From: a virus
Strand: one strand, 5' to 3'
Virus record (IMG/VR): IMGVR_UViG_3300030390_000174
Location: 1 to 28,724 of that record
Length of the DNA: 28,724 nucleotides
Part shown: positions 21,952 through 28,724 of the stretch, piece by piece
How the letters are laid out: every line of letters starts with the position of its first letter
Numbering within the stretch: position 1 is the first letter of the stretch
Made by a program: the position numbers and the translations under genes
The notes under the pieces: model-generated
Databases searched by the model: none
Seen by the model: the letters and a program-made list of their open reading frames with translations, nothing else
What the model was told of the DNA's origin: nothing

Positions 21952-24056
21952 TAGTTTCTTTGTGTTTGAACTTTATGAGCTAAAGTATATTCTATATTAA
22001 AAGTAACTAATCCTGATTCTTGGTTTAAAATATCTATATCGGCATTATTTATAATAACAGGAATATATCCTTTAGTAGAAGGTCTTTGATATGGATTATC
22101 TGTATTATTTCTTTTAGTAGCGTCTGTGTCCATTTCAATCCATACATTTGGAGATGTCATTATTTCTTGAAGCCAATCAGCAGACTGTTTATTTAATGGC
22201 TCTGTATATACGCTATTGTTTTTATTTGCGCTTACACTTAAGACTTCTCTGCCTCCTTTATATAAATTACCACCTCTCATTGTGTTAGAAACATAATTAC
22301 TAGGGTCGTGCAAAGTTTCTGAAGTAGCATTTGTGTATTGATTTTGAATCCAAGTTCTGTCCGCACTTTTTATTTCTACTGTGTTTTTTTCTATTGACAA
22401 CTTTTCAGTTACATTTCTTTTAGCGGTATAGCTATCTACCCCTCCCGCTCTATTAAGCCAATGAAATCTTACAAACCCAAAAGGTGTATTAGCAGTTTCT
22501 CTATCTATGTTAAAATACCTATATTCTGTTGCTCTAAGCGTTGCAGGACTTTCTTGTACTGAAAGACTATATATAGAGCCTGTAAAGCTACCCTGAGCAG
22601 CTAAACCAAAATTAACATTTGAATCAGTTTCAGCAAAAGTAGCAGTATAAAACTTTCTTCCTGTTGCAGTAACATTAAAGGCTAAATCTTGACTACCAAA
22701 TGTTTGAATAACTAAATGACCACTTGTAAGCTCTACGTCTGCGGTAAAAGTATATGTCTTTCCCGATAAAGTACCTATATTTTGAAAAACATAACTTGTA
22801 GCAGATGTTCCCGTCATAGCTCCTGTTGCGGTGTCTATAGCCCAACCATTAGTACCTGACTGATTCCAATTAGTATTAGTTGCAAAATTTCCATTTGTTA
22901 CTAAATTATCTTCAGCAGTTGTATATCGCAAAGACGCTTTATAATATTGTGTTGAAGAATCTATTTGGTTAGTCAAAACATTACCCGCATCATCTTGTGC
23001 AAACAAATTAATATATGCAGGAGAAACATTTTGTGCGCATAAAACAGATTGTAATTGTTTAAATACAACTAAATTGTTTCTTACTTCAGTTGTTAGATTT
23101 GAATTAAAATCTGAAAGATAACATTCATTTTGTGCAACCCCAACACTTGAATATGTAGTTATTTTAATTCTAGTTTTACTTGCATAATTAGAGCTATAGG
23201 CGCTATTAAATAGTTTATATTGATACCAATATAACCACTCTGCCTCTTCATCTGTTCTTACATTTTTAGCAAAAGGAAAAAGTGAAGCCCCTGATGAAGC
23301 TGTAAAGTTTGGACAAAAACTCATAAACCCCCTAGGGTTAGTAGGATTTGCGCTATATTCTCTAATTAAAAATTTTGCATAATAATAAGGGTTATCTAAT
23401 TCAAATTGAGCCAAAGAATTTATAACGCATATTTTATTAAATTGTAAAGGGTTTTGTGATACTTTTTTAATAGTTCCATTAGCTATTATTACTTCAGGAG
23501 TAGCATAAACCCAAACGTGCCTAAAAGCGCCATTAGGAGAAACATTATAATTGCTAATTGAGCTTGTAACATTATCTTGTTTTGTTGTTCCGCCATTCAT
23601 ACCTCCATAAATAGAGCTTTGCCAAGTACCTTTTTTTATAGGTACTAAACTATAAGAAAGAACATCTTGACAAATTGAAGATATATCTACAGTAAATCTT
23701 TGATTGTTTAAAGCAGGAGCGCCCGCTATATAACTTTGATTTGCTATATCTCTAGTTTTTTTAATTGAAGTAGTTAAAGTCCAATTATTTATATCAGAAG
23801 GAGGTGGGGAAATTGTAGTAGTATATACATCAAATATCATATTTATTATATCTCCTTTATTACTACTAATGTTAAAACTATTTTTGTTTGGAGCTTGGTT
23901 ATCTTTTAAACCATTCCACATTACTTGAAACCTTAAATTTGAATTTGCACTTATTAAATTATTGCCTCTTCTTGTACGAGACATTTCATATAGTTGACTT
24001 CCTGTATAGTCTACAGGTTGTATTCCTGCAAATATTGAGCCTTTGTATTTTGCCAT
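21951..24056 (-). CDS. Large tail protein with inserted carbohydrate-binding-like domain
   Basis: 701 residues. The N-terminal 380 residues are a beta-rich structural region (MAKYKGSIFAGIQPVDYTGS; NPYYYAKFLIREYSANPTNP; EWLYWYQYKLFNSAYS). From about 383 to 503 comes a jelly-roll domain of CBM4/9-like type, beginning NLVTNGNFATNTNWNQSGTN and closing FTGSIYSLSVQESP. The host domain then resumes (TLRATEYRYFNIDRE...VRFHWLNRAGGVDSYT). The insertion sits between matching strands, so it was probably added to a pre-existing protein. Role inferred: tail-tip or side structure that touches host glycans. Overlaps the next gene by one base. Confidence 0.65.
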   Translation of the reverse strand: MAKYKGSIFAGIQPVDYTGSQLYEMSRTRRGNNLISANSNLRFQVMWNGLKDNQAPNKNSFNISSNKGDIINMIFDVYTTTISPPPSDINNWTLTTSIKKTRDIANQSYIAGAPALNNQRFTVDISSICQDVLSYSLVPIKKGTWQSSIYGGMNGGTTKQDNVTSSISNYNVSPNGAFRHVWVYATPEVIIANGTIKKVSQNPLQFNKICVINSLAQFELDNPYYYAKFLIREYSANPTNPRGFMSFCPNFTASSGASLFPFAKNVRTDEEAEWLYWYQYKLFNSAYSSNYASKTRIKITTYSSVGVAQNECYLSDFNSNLTTEVRNNLVVFKQLQSVLCAQNVSPAYINLFAQDDAGNVLTNQIDSSTQYYKASLRYTTAEDNLVTNGNFATNTNWNQSGTNGWAIDTATGAMTGTSATSYVFQNIGTLSGKTYTFTADVELTSGHLVIQTFGSQDLAFNVTATGRKFYTATFAETDSNVNFGLAAQGSFTGSIYSLSVQESPATLRATEYRYFNIDRETANTPFGFVRFHWLNRAGGVDSYTAKRNVTEKLSIEKNTVEIKSADRTWIQNQYTNATSETLHDPSNYVSNTMRGGNLYKGGREVLSVSANKNNSVYTEPLNKQSADWLQEIMTSPNVWIEMDTDATKRNNTDNPYQRPSTKGYIPVIINNADIDILNQESGLVTFNIEYTLAHKVQTQRN

Positions 24057-24058
24057 AT

Positions 24059-25210
24059 TTAATAAATATTATATTTTTTGTTTAAATAACTTTTTATTTT
24101 TTCTATATCATAATCGCCTAAAGCAGAATTATAAATAATAGCTTCTTGTATATTTCCTTTTAAATATTTGGTTGATGCAAATCCTATTGAAAAATTAGAC
24201 GTGTTAAATACAGTTGTATCATTATAAGCTCCATCTGTAGATGTTGCTGTTATATTGCTTCCCATACTGTCATAATCAACTCTTAAGTTTTTACCGCTTA
24301 ATTTAACCATACCAATAAAATAATTTGTAGTATCTGAAGTGTTTAATTCGTTAGTTATTAATGTTGTACCATCAAAAACTTTACTTTTAAATTTATTTGT
24401 AGAAGAGCTTTCTATATCTATTTTTCTTGTTCCATCATTATATCTAAATATACCTCCTAATTCTGCAGGAGTTTTACTTATTGCATTAAGAACATAAAAC
24501 ATAGTAAATTCAGTTGTTATAAGGCTATTAGATGTTGATGTAAATAAATCATTAATACCATCAAACTCAATTCTTGTTTTATCATTAGCTCCATCATAAG
24601 TATATCTTAATGGTTGATTCCCTGAAGTTGTTTGAATTAAATTATTAACAGAATTTGATTGGTCTCCCCAAACAGAAACTTTTTTTGTAGGTATGCTAAA
24701 TGTCAATCCACTATCAGCTTTATACCAAGAAACTAAGTTTGATAAATCTGTAGGATAAACAGATTGCGGTCTAAAACACTTACTAAACACTTTCCAAGTA
24801 AACGTCATTCTTATTTGAATTAATTGGTCATTAGCAACTTCTTTTACTCTTTCTACTTGCACATCTTCTCCTTCTAAATATCCTGTTACTATACCATCTT
24901 GATAAAATTTTAAAAACATATCTAACCACTCATTACCTAAATCTTGTAGGTTGTCCCATCTTTGGTCTAAATTTACATTTGCTTGTGCTGTTCTGTTATA
25001 TAGGTCTGAAAAATATATTTCAAAAGTATAAAGCTCCCAACCATTATTTAAAGATACTTCAGGAAAAACTGAAGATGGAGGGGTAATTAATATTGAAGGG
25101 TATTGAGTATTATGATTATCATTAAATTCTTCTGTATAGCCAAAAAACTTATCTCCATAAGTCCATTTGTTTTTCATTACCGTTACTATATCTGTTAGTC
25201 TTATTGCCAT
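24059..25210 (-). CDS. Tail terminator-like protein fused to LamG/ConA-like domain
   Basis: 383 residues in two parts. Residues 1-150 (MAIRLTDIVTVMKNKWTYGD ... WELYTFEIYFSDLYNRT ... LIQIRMTFTWKVFSKCF) have the size and alpha/beta order of tail completion/terminator proteins. Residues about 155-383 form a concanavalin A-like (LamG-type) domain: LVSWYKADSGLTFS, IEFDGINDLFTS, TMFYVLNA and the closing IQEAIIYNSALGDYDIEKIK. LamG domains usually bind glycans or other ligands. The fusion would place a binding domain on the tail shaft end. Terminator call is by context; the LamG call is firm. Overlaps the frameshift product's stop by one base. Confidence 0.65.
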   Translation of the reverse strand: MAIRLTDIVTVMKNKWTYGDKFFGYTEEFNDNHNTQYPSILITPPSSVFPEVSLNNGWELYTFEIYFSDLYNRTAQANVNLDQRWDNLQDLGNEWLDMFLKFYQDGIVTGYLEGEDVQVERVKEVANDQLIQIRMTFTWKVFSKCFRPQSVYPTDLSNLVSWYKADSGLTFSIPTKKVSVWGDQSNSVNNLIQTTSGNQPLRYTYDGANDKTRIEFDGINDLFTSTSNSLITTEFTMFYVLNAISKTPAELGGIFRYNDGTRKIDIESSSTNKFKSKVFDGTTLITNELNTSDTTNYFIGMVKLSGKNLRVDYDSMGSNITATSTDGAYNDTTVFNTSNFSIGFASTKYLKGNIQEAIIYNSALGDYDIEKIKSYLNKKYNIY

Positions 25211-25521
25211 TATGTAATTTTATTTGGATTATGTATTTTTTCTTGAACTTTTGATTCGTATTCATTTTTAGCTGTAATCCAACTTAAATAGCTTAAAACC
25301 TTATATAAATTTGTTTGCTTTACACTATCTATACCATTGTAGCCATCAATATTAAAAACACCTTTTTCCGCTAGTAAATACAAGCTATTAAGCCAACCAA
25401 ATGGCTGAACATAAATATCATATAAGCTTTTTGTTTTTACTATCATTTCACTTTGTCTTTTTTCGCCAAATACATACTTGAAAGTTGTGTTAATTTTCTG
25501 TTTTGCTGAGTCAAAAAAAAA
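25210..25521 (-). CDS. -1 frameshift extension of the tail assembly chaperone
   Basis: A frame that follows the 25443-26141 gene with a -1 offset. It has no ATG before residue 31 (its first possible start is a TTG at 25533), and its first codons read the same run of T as the upstream gene. The predicted product joins 209 codons of the upstream gene with 101 codons of this one (310 residues), passing through ...EFGFFFDSAKQKINTT. This is the gpG/gpGT arrangement of tail chaperones. Residues include DIYVQPFGWLNSLYLLAEKG and TNLYKVLSYLSWITAKNEYE, helical, as expected of the T part. Confidence 0.75.
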   Translation of the reverse strand, partial: FFFDSAKQKINTTFKYVFGEKRQSEMIVKTKSLYDIYVQPFGWLNSLYLLAEKGVFNIDGYNGIDSVKQTNLYKVLSYLSWITAKNEYESKVQEKIHNPNKIT

Positions 25522-26141
25522 CCGAACTCCCAAATGATATCCATTGATAAGTTTCTAAATTTTTCTGTTTTATCAGGTATTATATCATCATCATATTTTT
25601 CATCTATTTTTCTGCATAAAATTGCCATTTGCTCAGGCAATACATCAAACTTTCCGTGCTTCATAGACTCAATATACATATCAAGCTGCGTTGCCTCTAT
25701 GTAGTCTCCATAAGTATTTTGTTTAAGAAACTCAGAAGGAAAGTAATAAGTTTCTCCTTCACACTCAAAAGACCTTTTGTCTTTTGGCTTATAATCTTCC
25801 ATTAATTTATCTAATACAGAAATAACTTTAGCCACACTATTAACATCCACAAGATTCATTTGCTCTTTGTCTAAGCCTGTCATATATCCAAAAAGTTCTT
25901 TATTTAATTGTATGTTTTGAAACTCCTCTAGTTGATTATTAGAAAACTCTACATAAGATTCTAAATGATTTTCTTCTTCTTTTTCTCCTTTAGAGTTTTT
26001 AATTAAATTTGCTCTATCATAATGAGTTTTAATTATTGTAATCATACCGCACCAATAATCTAAAGTCATATCTTTCCATTCAGTAGGAATTACAACTTCT
26101 TTTTCTTCTCCTTCTTGTTTAAGACCAATAGTTATACTCAT
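25443..26141 (-). CDS. Tail assembly chaperone (gpG-like)
   Basis: 232 residues. Begins MSITIGLKQEGEEKEVVIPT and continues EWKDMTLDYWCGMITIIKTH (about 21-40), the start typical of tail chaperones. A helical middle with an acidic linker (GEKEEENHLE) and the C-terminal NLSMDIIWEFGFFLTQQNRK follow. The gene ends normally at 25443 or continues by frameshift at 25515-25521. Such proteins coat the tape measure protein during tail assembly; unusually, this gene stands right after the terminase and eleven kilobases before the tape measure gene. A 79-base gap to the terminase has no clear promoter. Confidence 0.7.
   Translation of the reverse strand: MSITIGLKQEGEEKEVVIPTEWKDMTLDYWCGMITIIKTHYDRANLIKNSKGEKEEENHLESYVEFSNNQLEEFQNIQLNKELFGYMTGLDKEQMNLVDVNSVAKVISVLDKLMEDYKPKDKRSFECEGETYYFPSEFLKQNTYGDYIEATQLDMYIESMKHGKFDVLPEQMAILCRKIDEKYDDDIIPDKTEKFRNLSMDIIWEFGFFLTQQNRKLTQLSSMYLAKKDKVK
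25513..25521 (-). other. Slippery T9 site for -1 frameshift
   Basis: The minus strand has nine T in a row, read in the upstream frame as GGT TTT TTT TTG, so the heptamer T-TTT-TTT (25515-25521) fits the X-XXY-YYZ rule. Slipping one base back gives TTT GAC TCA and enters the downstream frame. The frames overlap by 91 bases around it. No stem or pseudoknot was verified. Confidence 0.75.
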
Positions 26142-26220
26142 ATATTTTTATTCGGATAATTTCGCAATTATAATAATTTTTTTAATACTATACTAGAAGT
26201 TTTTGGAAATCCAAGTAACT

Positions 26221-27675
26221 TTAAGAAAAATATAATATTTTAGAATGATTCCACATATTTTTATTTATAGCCATAACCAAACAATCTACCATATCGTCGT
26301 GTTTAGCTGAAGGAAATTTTATAAGTTGCTGCAAAAACTCTTCATTCCAATCTCCTTTTAATAAACTTACTCTTCCTGTCTCTAAAGAAGCACTTATATC
26401 TTGCACTCTAGCCACTTTATCTTTAGATGGCGGCTTATCTTCCCTAACATTTAAACCTGTTTCTTTTTTTAAGGTTTGAACAATAGATTTACCTGAAGCT
26501 TTAGGCTCTACATATACCCTGCTTCTATTGGTATAGCCATTTTTTGCTACCCATTGAGGTATAAACTTTACTAAATCAGGAAATTCTTTATAAACATTAA
26601 CACAATCTATGATTTGCCACTTATTATCTTTAAATGTATAAGCCAATAATGCTGAAGGGTCATTCTTTTCATTTGCAGTATATGCAGGGTCTATAACAAA
26701 ATCTACAGTTGTTTGTTCTGTTGTGTGCTTGTATTGGTCTATTTTAAACCAATCTGAGCGTATCATTCCTGAATTTAATGGTGTAGGTGTCTGCATAAGC
26801 TGTCCTGCGTACCCATAGCTTCCTAGAGCCTGTTTATAGTCATCTAATATATCTCTACTAAACCTGTCTGACCAAAACAATCCATTTTCATCATAATTGT
26901 CTTTTAATATCTTAGGTTTTAAATCATCTGAAAGCTCAGCAGGAATACATATATGTTTATATTTTAATCTACTATTACCATTACTTAAAAGAAATCCACT
27001 TAAATCGTTATCGTGAATCCTCTGCATAATAACAATCCTAACTCCTGTTAATGGATTATTAAGCCTAGAATAAAATGTAGTTCTATACCACTCATTAGCA
27101 TTTTCCCTTTCTATTTCTGAAGCTGCGTGTTGAGGCGATACAGGGTCATCTACTAGTAGAAAATCTCCCCCCTGCCCTGTTACCGTACCCCCAACTGATG
27201 TCGCCCTTCTTACTCCTAAAAAATTATTTTCGTATCTTGCTTTTAAATTTTGGTCTTTTTTAATGTGAAATATATCAGACCATCTATCTTTAAACCAATC
27301 TGAATTTATTATATCTCTACTTCTTGTAGCGTGTTCAATAGATAAATCTGCTGAATATGAGGCGGTTATAAATCTAAACTTAGGATTTTTAATCCAAGCC
27401 CATACAGGAAACATAACAGTTACTAAAAGTGATTTGGTAGAACGAAAAGGGATATTAATTACTATATCCTTTGTCTTTGGTTTGTTTGCAATTATTCTTT
27501 CGGCTTCTTTTTGTAAAATATCGCATAGATATTTATGATGCCAATTAGTAGAAAGCTCAATAGAAGGTTCAACAATGTGCCAAGCTTGTTTAAAAAATTC
27601 GTAAAATGATAATTCGCATAATTTTTTCTCTAATGCAAATTTTAAAGCGTCATCAGTTGTTTTCAATTTGGTCAA
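26221..27675 (-). CDS. terL: Terminase large subunit, TTG start
   Basis: 484 residues. ATPase: a Walker A variant IPFRSTKS (75-82), motif GGDFLLVDDPV with Walker B (172-177), and a coupling motif VIMQRIHDNDLSG (215-227). Nuclease: D329 in FVIDPAYTANEKNDPS, then YVEPKASGKSIVQTL and the metal residues D460/D461 and D464 in KHDDMVDC. It cuts and pumps DNA into the prohead. The only start that keeps the ATPase intact is TTG (27673-27675), as a TAA lies just upstream in frame and no ATG occurs for nearly 90 codons. It overlaps the small subunit gene by 23 bases, suggesting coupled translation. Confidence 0.9.
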   Translation of the reverse strand: MTKLKTTDDALKFALEKKLCELSFYEFFKQAWHIVEPSIELSTNWHHKYLCDILQKEAERIIANKPKTKDIVINIPFRSTKSLLVTVMFPVWAWIKNPKFRFITASYSADLSIEHATRSRDIINSDWFKDRWSDIFHIKKDQNLKARYENNFLGVRRATSVGGTVTGQGGDFLLVDDPVSPQHAASEIERENANEWYRTTFYSRLNNPLTGVRIVIMQRIHDNDLSGFLLSNGNSRLKYKHICIPAELSDDLKPKILKDNYDENGLFWSDRFSRDILDDYKQALGSYGYAGQLMQTPTPLNSGMIRSDWFKIDQYKHTTEQTTVDFVIDPAYTANEKNDPSALLAYTFKDNKWQIIDCVNVYKEFPDLVKFIPQWVAKNGYTNRSRVYVEPKASGKSIVQTLKKETGLNVREDKPPSKDKVARVQDISASLETGRVSLLKGDWNEEFLQQLIKFPSAKHDDMVDCLVMAINKNMWNHSKILYFS

Positions 27676-28057
27676 GTTTTGTTCTTAAATCTTCAATGCT
27701 CACATCATCATTAAGTTCAATCTTGACTTTCTTGGTTGTTTTATCATTTATTTCTGAGGAAGAAAGTTTAGGAACTGTATAATTAAGCAATTTAGATATT
27801 GCATTAATATAAGCTTCAGGATTTTCAGTAAATAGTGCGTCTAATGCCATTCTAATTTTTGTTGAGTGTCCTTCTAACGCCCAAGTTAGTGCATTTCTGC
27901 TAATTTTCGTTACTGAAACATTGTTTTTTTCTCCTTTTTTTCTTCCCTCTAGGTTACGAAGACCTCCGTTTGGGAAATATTTTTTACTTACATCTGAATA
28001 AGGATTTATCTTATTAATGTTTTTTTCTTGTAGTCTTTTTCTTTCTTCGTCTGACAT
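27653..28057 (-). CDS. Probable terminase small subunit
   Basis: 134 residues directly before the large terminase, overlapping it. The N-terminus is basic (MSDEERKRLQEKNINKINPY) with GGLRNLEGRKKGEKNNVSVT, followed by helices SRNALTWALEGHSTKIRMAL and NPEAYINAISKLLNYTVPK and an acidic C-terminus (EDLRTKLDQIENN). This fits the small subunit that binds the packaging site, though the DNA-binding fold is not clearly recognisable. Shares one base with the stop of the upstream gene (TAATG). Confidence 0.6.
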   Translation of the reverse strand: MSDEERKRLQEKNINKINPYSDVSKKYFPNGGLRNLEGRKKGEKNNVSVTKISRNALTWALEGHSTKIRMALDALFTENPEAYINAISKLLNYTVPKLSSSEINDKTTKKVKIELNDDVSIEDLRTKLDQIENN

Positions 28058-28428
28058 TATAATTTTTTTATTGAATTTGTCAGCTTAACAATATACTCAT
28101 CAAGCTCATCATCTAATAAAGAATTAGTTAGTGCGTCATAAGTTTCTTCTTCTATTTTTGCGTCATAAGTAAATAAAATACTCATTTCCTTTCCATCTCT
28201 CTCTACATTTACTTCTAACTCTCCCGTAGAATGTAACTTCTCCATCATATCTGTTGTAAAATTAAAATGATAATCGTGTTCATCATCTCCGTAATACTTT
28301 CTTTTTTTATTTGACTCGTCTAAATCATAATCAGCATTAGCAGTTTCACACTCAGCAAGAGTATTATATTGACATTCTCCACTTTCTCCCCATCTCCACT
28401 TACCATTTTCACATTCTTTACAAGGCAT
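28057..28428 (-). CDS. Hypothetical protein with N-terminal Cys motif
   Basis: 123 residues. The first 27 carry four cysteines in MPCKECENGKWRWGESGECQ ... EC, with CxxC then C-x-Y-NTLAEC, a motif I know from several Bacteroidetes phage structural proteins as a separate small domain. The remainder is acidic, with strand-helix elements (DYHFNFTTDMMEKLHSTGEL, EMSILFTYDAKIEEETYD). Function unknown; position next to the terminase suggests packaging or head role. Confidence 0.55.
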   Translation of the reverse strand: MPCKECENGKWRWGESGECQYNTLAECETANADYDLDESNKKRKYYGDDEHDYHFNFTTDMMEKLHSTGELEVNVERDGKEMSILFTYDAKIEEETYDALTNSLLDDELDEYIVKLTNSIKKL

Positions 28429-28432
28429 ATTT

Positions 28433-28582
28433 TTAATTTTTAATTCTTACGCTATCTCCGTTAATTACTCCATTATTCATTTCAATAATATCTTCTATAC
28501 TAGCCACGCCACCACAAGGCTGTTTTGTTTTACAACAAGCCAATAAACAAACAAATACAAATAATACAATAATCTTTTTCAT
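28433..28582 (-). CDS. Small lipoprotein
   Basis: 49 residues from ATG 28580-28582. Basic start MKK, hydrophobic core IIVLFVFVCLLA and a lipobox LLAC with the acylated Cys probably C16; the mature part is CKTKQPCGG... with a short polar tail ending VINGDSVRIKN. It follows the preceding stop without a gap (TAA-ATG). Phage lipoproteins this small include outer-membrane spanins and superinfection-exclusion proteins; the sequence alone does not separate these. Confidence 0.7.
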   Translation of the reverse strand: MKKIIVLFVFVCLLACCKTKQPCGGVASIEDIIEMNNGVINGDSVRIKN

Positions 28583-28724
28583 TTATTCAGGATTAGCAGG
28601 TGTCCAAGCAGCAGTATTTACTATTGCTAAAATTTCTTCGTGAGTATATTGGTCTAATCCATCTAAAAAAGTTGGAGTATCGCCCTCAAATTTAGCAATA
28701 AATAAAGTACCATCTACAGACTTT
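28583..28724 (-). CDS. C-terminal part of a hypothetical gene, cut by window edge
   Basis: The last 46 residues of a gene running off the right edge (ends ...LDQYTHEEILAIVNTAAWTP-ANPE). The fragment is acidic with a helix HEEILAIVN and a Trp/Pro-rich end. No family recognised. Its stop TAA is immediately followed by the lipoprotein ATG. Confidence 0.55.
   Translation of the reverse strand, partial: KSVDGTLFIAKFEGDTPTFLDGLDQYTHEEILAIVNTAAWTPANPE

Noticed and set aside
25210-25533. Independent 107-residue gene starting at 25533
   Set aside because: The start would be a TTG inside the upstream gene, just before the T9 run; the frameshift explanation fits better.
26142-26220. Promoter or terminator between terminase and chaperone
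   Set aside because: TATAATTGC resembles a -7 box but has no -33 partner, and the short TTGGA/TCCAA repeat lacks a U tract; nothing supportable.
28433-28724. Apparent one-base frameshift in the lipoprotein and its upstream gene
   Set aside because: A recount of the bases at 28559-28563 showed both frames open; the apparent shift was a reading slip, not in the sequence.

Overview
The window is a stretch of a tailed bacteriophage (or prophage) genome, almost certainly of a Bacteroidetes/Flavobacteriia host. Evidence for the host: the DNA is very AT-rich, genes lack Shine-Dalgarno sequences and start in A/T-rich contexts (AAATAATATG recurs), and the best promoters fit the Bacteroidetes pattern TTTG-N19/20-TAnnTTTG rather than the E. 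coli one. Every gene I accept lies on the minus strand, so transcription runs from high to low coordinates. Genes are packed tightly with TAATG and ATGA overlaps. The tape measure protein and a frameshifted tail chaperone indicate a long, non-contractile-type tail. No integrase, tRNA, attachment site or CRISPR array was seen, so virulent phage and prophage cannot be told apart here.

Layout in the direction of transcription. (1) 28724-26221: the end of an unknown gene, a small lipoprotein, a Cys-motif protein, a probable small terminase and the large terminase. (2) 26141-15576: tail module with a chaperone pair joined by a predicted -1 frameshift on a run of nine T, a tail-terminator-like protein fused to a LamG/ConA-like domain, a tail protein with an inserted carbohydrate-binding-like domain, a 948-residue tail-tip protein, a neck-like protein and the tape measure protein. 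(3) 15563-14796: three small proteins, one with paired Cys-x-x-Cys motifs. (4) 14747-12021: ClpP-type prohead protease with a scaffold-like tail, major capsid protein and probable tail tube protein, bounded by a candidate promoter (14769-14776) and an intrinsic terminator (11969-12008). (5) 11902-8991: portal, head-tail adaptor, two virion surface protein candidates and a small membrane protein. (6) 8546-7813: a small basic protein, a DUF5675 protein with a YkuD-like His/Cys motif, and a holin-like protein. (7) 7812-7688: a near-perfect promoter, a 7-codon ORF and a strong terminator, which together look like a small RNA or attenuator. (8) 7654-1: early/replication region with a metallophosphoesterase, a regulatory block with 12-bp tandem repeats and a consensus promoter, Zn-finger, annealing-like, HTH and SSB-like proteins, a second promoter/terminator junction, an M20/M28-like metallopeptidase, a replication protein, DUF3846 and DUF3310 proteins, several small membrane proteins, and a truncated VRR-NUC nuclease at the window edge.

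The head and tail modules are in an unusual order: tail genes sit directly after the terminase, and portal and adaptor come after the capsid. The two early promoters share a 17-bp block (16 of 17 identical) covering the -33 element, which suggests a common phage regulator. The least expected gene is the compact metallopeptidase with a C-terminal Cys cluster. Functions come from motif recognition by eye; no database search was run.
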